This document shows positions 6,470 through 9,853 of a DNA stretch of 9,853 nucleotides, piece by piece. The position numbers and the translations under genes are program-made. Every line of letters begins with the position of its first letter. Position 1 is the first letter of the stretch. The notes below the pieces were generated by a model that had not been told where the DNA came from, ran no database searches, and saw only the letters and a list, made by a program, of their open reading frames with translations. Source of the stretch: an uncultured Actinomycetes bacterium. Lineage in GTDB: Bacteria; Actinomycetota; Acidimicrobiia; Acidimicrobiales; RAAP-2. The stretch spans positions 1-9,853 of the forward strand of contig CAINVQ010000203.1 in the NCBI GenBank assembly GCA_903854175.1. Direction: 5' to 3'.

Positions 6470-7197
6470 AGCCTTGGTGGGCACAGACTCGTGCAGAAAT
6501 TGAAATGACCCTTCGTCGTGGTGAGACGTTGCTGCTCACCATTGGCATTCCAGTGCTGTTGCTGGTGTTCTTTTCAATTTCCAACGTCACCACCTCGCCT
6601 ACCCCTCACCGAGTTGACTTCATTGCGCCAGGTATCTTGGCGCTTTGCATAATGTCAACGTCACTCGTTGCCCTCTCAATCAGCACCGGATTTGAGCGCT
6701 CCTACGGTGTACTGCGTCGACTACACGTAACACCACTTGGATCTCGCAGACTTATTGGCTCAAAGATCGCAGCAGTACTTGTCACCGAAGTCATTCAAGT
6801 AATTGTTCTCTCTGTTGTCGCGCTTCTTCTCAACTGGAACCCACGTGGCGGACTCAGTGGTGCTCTGCAAGTTACGGGGCTAATGGTTCTCGCCTCTGGT
6901 GGGTTTGCGGGCATTGGGCTTCTTCTTGCTGGGCGACTTAAGGCAGAAGTAAACCTCGCCGCTAGTAACGGTCTTTATTTAATTCTCTTGCTAGTTTCAG
7001 GAATCGTGGTGCCAATTAGCTCTATGCCTCAAGCGCTGCAGAGCATTGTTGTGGCAACCCCTTCGGGTGCACTCGCCGAAGGTCTGCACCGCGTTTTGGG
7101 ACTTGGCCTTGGGCCAACTGTTGGCGACTGGATCAGCGTTGGGCTTTGGGCACTACTGGCACCACTGCTCGCAATGCGAACATTCCGCTTTGACTAG
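6466..7197 (+). CDS. ABC-2 type transporter permease
   Basis: A 243-residue integral membrane subunit that would form the translocation path of the exporter encoded with the preceding ATPase. Six hydrophobic segments are visible at about residues 21-40, 52-73, 98-122, 133-155, 167-187 and 220-237, the usual topology of ABC-2 permeases. The stretch SYGVLRRLHVTPLGSRRLIGSK (79-100 region) between the second and third segments matches the cytosolic coupling region seen in DrrB-like proteins (typically with RRLRxTPL), and the GIVVPISSMP stretch after the fifth segment matches the characteristic family loop. The ATG overlaps the ATPase stop by 4 nt and has a GAGGT ribosome site, so the two subunits should be co-translated. 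The stop codon sits on a CTAG shared with the stop of the convergent thioredoxin gene. Substrate cannot be inferred from the sequence. Confidence 0.9.
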   Translation: MKPWWAQTRAEIEMTLRRGETLLLTIGIPVLLLVFFSISNVTTSPTPHRVDFIAPGILALCIMSTSLVALSISTGFERSYGVLRRLHVTPLGSRRLIGSKIAAVLVTEVIQVIVLSVVALLLNWNPRGGLSGALQVTGLMVLASGGFAGIGLLLAGRLKAEVNLAASNGLYLILLLVSGIVVPISSMPQALQSIVVATPSGALAEGLHRVLGLGLGPTVGDWISVGLWALLAPLLAMRTFRFD

Positions 7198-7775
7198 TTA
7201 AGTAGTGCGAGCCCTTTAGAGAATTCGCTAACAGGAATTGCACCCAGGTAGACGCCCTTCACAACACCGTTTTTACTAACAAATATTGTTTCGGGCAAAT
7301 TTGCAATACCGAACTCATTTGATGTGACCTTGCCGTCTGGGTCAAACGCGACTGGAAATGAAAGTCCCATTTGCTTTACAAATGTACGGCCAGCACTTTG
7401 TGCATCGAGTGCATCAATACCAACAACTTGGGTTGAACCAAGGTTGTGAGTGTTTAAATATTTTTCAATCTTCGGAAGTTCTTCACGGCATACTGTGCAC
7501 CAGCTGGCAAAAAACATCACGACGCCCGGGTGACCTGACTTCCATGGAGCATTGACATCTGGCCCCCCATTTAACGATGCCTCGGTAAAAGCCTTGACGG
7601 ATTTGCCAACTTGATTTGAGGTTGTGAGTGCTGATGGCTGCTGCACGCTGCCACCAGTGAAGTATGAAACAACAGCGATCAACGCAATGGCAATGACAAG
7701 TCCAATACCAATTGAAACGAACATCATTGGCGAGGGGTGGCCTCGCTGTGGCTTAGTGGTTTCTGACGAGGACAT
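7194..7775 (-). CDS. TlpA/ResA-like membrane-anchored thioredoxin
   Basis: A 193-residue thiol-disulfide oxidoreductase with one N-terminal transmembrane anchor (about 18-39), so the catalytic domain faces outside the cytoplasm. The thioredoxin-fold active site is FFASWCTVCREELPKIE (88-104) with Cys93 and Cys96, and the cis-Pro loop is NLPETIFVSKNG (159-170) with Pro161. Proteins of this type keep apocytochrome or copper-site cysteines reduced for haem or copper insertion; TlpA homologues are known to support assembly of aa3-type oxidases. The start is the ATG at 7775, just after a TTG in frame; no Shine-Dalgarno sequence is visible. The first 23 nt overlap the end of ctaB, so translation is probably coupled to it, and the placement with ctaB and ctaA supports a role in oxidase biogenesis. 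No lipobox Cys is seen. The exact partner is unknown. Confidence 0.88.
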   Translation of the reverse strand: MSSSETTKPQRGHPSPMMFVSIGIGLVIAIALIAVVSYFTGGSVQQPSALTTSNQVGKSVKAFTEASLNGGPDVNAPWKSGHPGVVMFFASWCTVCREELPKIEKYLNTHNLGSTQVVGIDALDAQSAGRTFVKQMGLSFPVAFDPDGKVTSNEFGIANLPETIFVSKNGVVKGVYLGAIPVSEFSKGLALLN

Positions 7776-8664
7776 CAACAGCCATCATTACGAAAAGACC
7801 CGTGAGGTAAGTGATTGAAAAGTGGAAGAGTCGCATGGCTTCATTAACATCTGCCTTGTCTTCACGTGCATGAACGTAGAGCTTAAATGCGTAGAAGGTA
7901 AACATTCCACCAAGCAGCGTCGCTGAAAGTGCGTAAACCCATCCGAGGTGTGCAGCTGGGCCAACCAACATTGTGAGTGCCCACATAATTACTGAGTAGA
8001 TCATGATTTCAAGTGTGGTGCGACGAAGTGATGCAACGACGGGCATCATTGGAACGTTTGCGGCGGCGTAGTCATCACGGTAACGAACAGCCAGCGCCCA
8101 AAAGTGCGGCGGGGTCCAGATAAAGATGATGACGAACAAAAGCACTGGTGTCCACGACAAGTTGTTCGTGACGGCAGCCCAGCCAATAAGCACTGGAACA
8201 GCGCCCGCAGCTCCACCAATAACAATGTTCTGCTTGGAACGACGCTTCAACCAGATGGTGTAAATAAAAACGTAGAAAGCCGTTGCGCCCATTGCGAGCC
8301 AGGCGGACAGAAAGTTCACGCGCCACGCAAGAAGTCCAAATGAAAGCAGTTCGAGAACGCACGCAAATATTGTTGCGGCACGTGGTGTCATTACACCAGT
8401 AACGAGTGGGCGCATCTTGGTGCGTTCCATAATTGCGTCGATGTCACGGTCGTAGACCATGTTGAATGTGTTGGCCCCACCAGCAGCAAGGGTGCCACCT
8501 ATCAGTGTTGTAATCATCAGCCAAATACCTGGGATCCCATTGGCTGCAACGACCATGGTGGGAATTGTTGTCACCAGCAGCAGCTCAATAATTCGAGGCT
8601 TTGTGAGCGCAATGTAGCCCTTAATAACGTGAATTGCTGATCGCTGAGGGGCAGTTGTAGTCAT
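7753..8664 (-). CDS. ctaB: Protoheme IX farnesyltransferase (haem O synthase)
   Basis: A 303-residue polytopic membrane enzyme of the UbiA prenyltransferase family that transfers a farnesyl group to haem B to make haem O, the first step towards haem A for cytochrome c oxidase. The Asp-rich motif NMVYDRDIDAIMERTKMRPL (68-87) carries Asn68, Asp72 and Asp76 of the NxxxDxxxD pattern. The second conserved loop is YRDDYAAANVPMMPVV (195-210), preceded by the diagnostic WTPPHFWALA (183-192). About eight to nine hydrophobic segments are present. The start is the ATG at 8664, 7 nt after a TAGAAT box; in-frame ATG (8673) and TTG (8685) upstream would place the promoter inside the coding sequence. It is divergent from ctaA, the next enzyme in the pathway, and overlaps the thioredoxin gene at its 3' end by 23 nt. 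Confidence 0.96.
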   Translation of the reverse strand: MTTTAPQRSAIHVIKGYIALTKPRIIELLLVTTIPTMVVAANGIPGIWLMITTLIGGTLAAGGANTFNMVYDRDIDAIMERTKMRPLVTGVMTPRAATIFACVLELLSFGLLAWRVNFLSAWLAMGATAFYVFIYTIWLKRRSKQNIVIGGAAGAVPVLIGWAAVTNNLSWTPVLLFVIIFIWTPPHFWALAVRYRDDYAAANVPMMPVVASLRRTTLEIMIYSVIMWALTMLVGPAAHLGWVYALSATLLGGMFTFYAFKLYVHAREDKADVNEAMRLFHFSITYLTGLFVMMAVDVLVRNH

Positions 8665-8671
8665 GGGTGCC

Positions 8672-8677
8672 ATTCTA
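8672..8677 (-). promoter_or_regulatory. -10 box for ctaB, likely leaderless
   Basis: TAGAAT on the minus strand matches TATAAT at 5 of 6 positions and lies 7 nt before the ATG at 8664, so the transcript would begin at about the start codon. No -35 hexamer is evident and no Shine-Dalgarno sequence is present. Confidence 0.5.
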
Positions 8678-8695
8678 CGAGCCAAGCAATAGCCC

Positions 8696-8701
8696 TAGGC
8701 T
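8696..8701 (+). promoter_or_regulatory. -10 box for ctaA, likely leaderless
   Basis: TAGGCT fits TAnnnT and ends 6 nt before the GTG at 8708. A -35 at standard spacing would fall on about 8673-8678, directly on the -10 box of ctaB, so the two promoters share DNA. The bases GGAG (8702-8705 region) just before the GTG are too close to act as a normal ribosome site. Confidence 0.4.
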
Positions 8702-8707
8702 GGAGCC

Positions 8708-9631
8708 GTGTCTACGTCTCGTTTAACCGTCTCTGTCCCAGTGTTTCGCTGGCTAGCTTTCATCACATTTCTGTCAATGATCTTGATTGTGCTGAGTGGG
8801 GGCGCTGTTCGCCTCACCGGGTCAGGACTCGGGTGCCCAGACTGGCCCACCTGTTTCCAGGGTCAAATAGCTGGCTCGTGGGACATTCATCCCTTTATTG
8901 AGTACACCAATCGAATGATCACCGGTGCACTCGTACTAGTCACAACAATTGTTTTCATCGCGGCATTTTTTCGAGCACCAAAACGACGTGATCTTATTGT
9001 TCTCTCTGGACTCTTGATCCTTGGGATTTTTGCTGACGCGATTCTCGGTGCGTTCGTGGTGTACACAAAACTAAATCCTTGGTTGGTTTCAGTGCACATG
9101 CTGCTTTCAATCGCCATGGTCGTTGTTGGAGCAATTTTCTATCACCGATCAAAATATGTCTACGGCCCTGATGCTCGCGCAGACGTCAGAAGCCCCCACT
9201 TCTTGCGCATTGCTCGACTTCTATGGATTCCCTTCGGTGTGCTTCTCGTTACAGGAACAATCACTACTGGCTCGGGGCCACACGCTGGTTCCTTCCAAGG
9301 CCAGATGCGCGCTCGACGACTTCCATTTGTATTTCAAGATGCAGCGTGGGTTCACTCATTGGCGGCAATTCTTTTTATTGGCCTGGTGCTAGGACTTCTC
9401 ATAAGTATTTGGAAAACATCTGCTCCAGAAGCACTACAGCTCGGCGTCAGACGACTTGTCATCATTTCACTGCTGCAAGGATTAATTGGCGCAGCGCAGT
9501 ATGTAACGCACGTACCCGTTGTATTGGTTGAGCTACACATTGCTGGTGCGGTTTCACTCGCGATTGGTGTGACGCAGTTTCACTTGCGACAAACTGCTCA
9601 CGACCGTGAACCACTGATTCCAAAAAAATAA
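8708..9631 (+). CDS. ctaA: Haem A synthase (COX15/CtaA family)
   Basis: A 307-residue membrane monooxygenase-type enzyme that oxidises the C8 methyl of haem O to make haem A for aa3-type cytochrome oxidase. It shows the family start LSGGAVRLTGSGLGCPDWPT (29-48), with the outer-face cysteine pair Cys43 and Cys49, then IEYTNRM (64-70), TGTITTGSGPHAG (182-194) and three candidate haem-ligand histidines: His130 (SVHMLLS), His216 (WVHSLAA) and His277 (ELHIAGA). The position corresponding to the first ligand His of the Bacillus enzyme (ExxHR) is Asn68 here, while Glu65 and Arg69 are kept. About eight transmembrane segments are present. GTG at 8708 is the start, with a TAGGCT box 6 nt upstream. It is divergent from ctaB and ends at a TAA within an A-rich tail followed by a hairpin terminator. 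Confidence 0.95.
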   Translation: MSTSRLTVSVPVFRWLAFITFLSMILIVLSGGAVRLTGSGLGCPDWPTCFQGQIAGSWDIHPFIEYTNRMITGALVLVTTIVFIAAFFRAPKRRDLIVLSGLLILGIFADAILGAFVVYTKLNPWLVSVHMLLSIAMVVVGAIFYHRSKYVYGPDARADVRSPHFLRIARLLWIPFGVLLVTGTITTGSGPHAGSFQGQMRARRLPFVFQDAAWVHSLAAILFIGLVLGLLISIWKTSAPEALQLGVRRLVIISLLQGLIGAAQYVTHVPVVLVELHIAGAVSLAIGVTQFHLRQTAHDREPLIPKK

Positions 9632-9663
9632 CCACCGGATGGTGCGCGGTATATACCGCCACC
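9622..9663 (-). terminator. Terminator downstream of tRNA-Ala (overlaps the ctaA terminator)
   Basis: Read on the minus strand, the same GCGGTATATACCGC palindrome follows the tRNA 3' end by a few bases, then a second small hairpin CACC-ATCC-GGTG (9633-9644) and TTATTTTTTT, whose run of seven T residues is the complement of A 9622-9628. The hairpins share bases and exclude each other, so which one pauses polymerase is uncertain. Confidence 0.5.
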
Positions 9664-9667
9664 TTTT
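9641..9667 (+). terminator. Rho-independent terminator of ctaA
   Basis: GGTG (9641-9644) pairs with CACC (9660-9663), enclosing a perfect 14-bp palindrome GCGGTATATACCGC (9646-9659) with one bulged C at 9645; four T residues follow (9664-9667). It begins 9 nt after the ctaA stop. The T run is short and its last base is already the complement of the tRNA-Ala CCA end. Confidence 0.55.
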
Positions 9668-9742
9668 GGTGGAGACGATGGGGATCGAACCCACGACCTC
9701 AGGCTTGCAAAGCCCGCGCTCTACCAACTGAGCTACATCCCC
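9667..9742 (-). tRNA. tRNA-Ala (anticodon TGC)
   Basis: On the minus strand this is a full 76-nt cloverleaf including an encoded CCA (9667-9669). The acceptor stem GGGGATG pairs with CGTCTCC (two wobble pairs, T6-G67 and G3-T70). The anticodon arm CGGGC-TTTGCAA-GCCTG has one G-T pair and anticodon TGC, and the T-arm loop is TTCGATC. The G3-U70 pair in the acceptor stem is the known identity element for alanyl-tRNA synthetase and confirms the assignment. Confidence 0.97.
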
Positions 9743-9754
9743 TAGGGGAATATC

Positions 9755-9760
9755 ATCCTA
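9755..9760 (-). promoter_or_regulatory. Extended -10 promoter for tRNA-Ala
   Basis: Minus-strand TAGGAT lies 12 nt upstream of the mature tRNA 5' end and is preceded by TGC, giving the extended -10 pattern TGn-TAnnnT. No good -35 hexamer is seen at 17 nt. Confidence 0.4.
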
Positions 9761-9772
9761 GCACATAGCCAA

Positions 9773-9853
9773 CTAGTCGGGCTGATGACGCCTGATTGCA
9801 CGCTCTCGCTGGCGATCAATCCTCAGCATTTTGCGCTCCACATCAGCCCATTG
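9773..9853 (-). CDS. Partial unknown protein, C-terminal 26 residues
   Basis: Only the end of this gene is in the window: an open minus-strand frame enters from the right edge and stops at TAG (9773-9775). The 26 visible residues are rich in Arg, Glu and Gln (for example DVERKMLRIDRQRERAIRRH) and look like a charged, probably helical C-terminal tail. Such a composition is typical of a coding end, but 26 codons are too few to prove it, and I do not recognise the family. The stop is followed by 30 nt that hold the likely tRNA-Ala promoter. Confidence 0.45.
   Translation of the reverse strand, partial: QWADVERKMLRIDRQRERAIRRHQPD

Noticed and set aside
8075..8362. Alternative frame of about 95 codons inside ctaB
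   Set aside because: It shadows a conserved membrane enzyme and has a composition that is not like a membrane or soluble domain I recognise.
8665..8685. Upstream TTG (8685) or ATG (8673) starts of ctaB
   Set aside because: Both would place the TAGAAT box inside or across the coding start; ATG 8664 fits the leaderless spacing seen elsewhere. ATG 8673 cannot be fully excluded.
9646..9659. The palindrome GCGGTATATACCGC as a transcription-factor operator
   Set aside because: Its location directly after the ctaA stop, outer stem pairs and flanking T runs on both strands fit a terminator better.
1..9853. Mobile element, integration at the tRNA genes, CRISPR or defence system
   Set aside because: No transposase, integrase, repeat-spacer array, direct repeats of the tRNA 3' ends or toxin-antitoxin pair can be seen; gene content is housekeeping.

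Overview
The window reads as ordinary chromosomal DNA from an actinobacterium of moderate GC content. I infer this from the gene set rather than from any marker search: a SenX3/RegX3-type two-component pair, a polyphosphate-glucokinase-like ROK kinase, an ABC-2 exporter beside ctaB/ctaA, frequent GTG starts, and starts preceded by TAnnnT boxes instead of Shine-Dalgarno sequences. A small-genome aquatic actinobacterium would fit, but the sequence alone does not prove it. The DNA is densely coded; the longest gap between genes is about 100 bases and no mobile element, CRISPR array or phage gene is visible.

Layout: tRNA-Arg(ACG) on the minus strand (11-87) is followed by a plus-strand M20 metallo-amidohydrolase (157-1344). 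This converges on a minus-strand ROK/PPGK-like kinase (1335-2090). Divergent from the kinase is senX3-regX3 (2189-4212), which in turn converges on serS (minus, 4199-5497). Divergent from serS is a two-gene ABC exporter operon (5558-7197). This converges on a minus-strand pair, ctaB followed by a TlpA/ResA-like membrane thioredoxin (8664 down to 7194). Divergent from ctaB is ctaA (8708-9631), which ends in a hairpin terminator facing tRNA-Ala(TGC) (minus, 9667-9742). The last 81 bases hold the C-terminal end of one more minus-strand gene.

Two functional themes stand out. First, a phosphate-responsive-type sensor/regulator pair shares a 98-bp divergent promoter region with a kinase whose closest visible relatives use polyphosphate, and that region contains three spaced nTTnACC repeats that could be a regulator operator. 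Second, ctaB (haem B to haem O) and ctaA (haem O to haem A) share a 43-bp divergent promoter region, with a TlpA-type thioredoxin and an ABC exporter alongside: a compact cytochrome-oxidase biogenesis neighbourhood.

The most general sequence-level observation is that most genes that begin a transcription unit have a TAnnnT -10 box 6-8 nt before the start codon and no Shine-Dalgarno sequence, which implies leaderless mRNAs, while an operon-internal gene (the ABC permease) has a GAGGT site. I see no undescribed system here; the findings concern regulation, gene overlaps and residue changes in known families.
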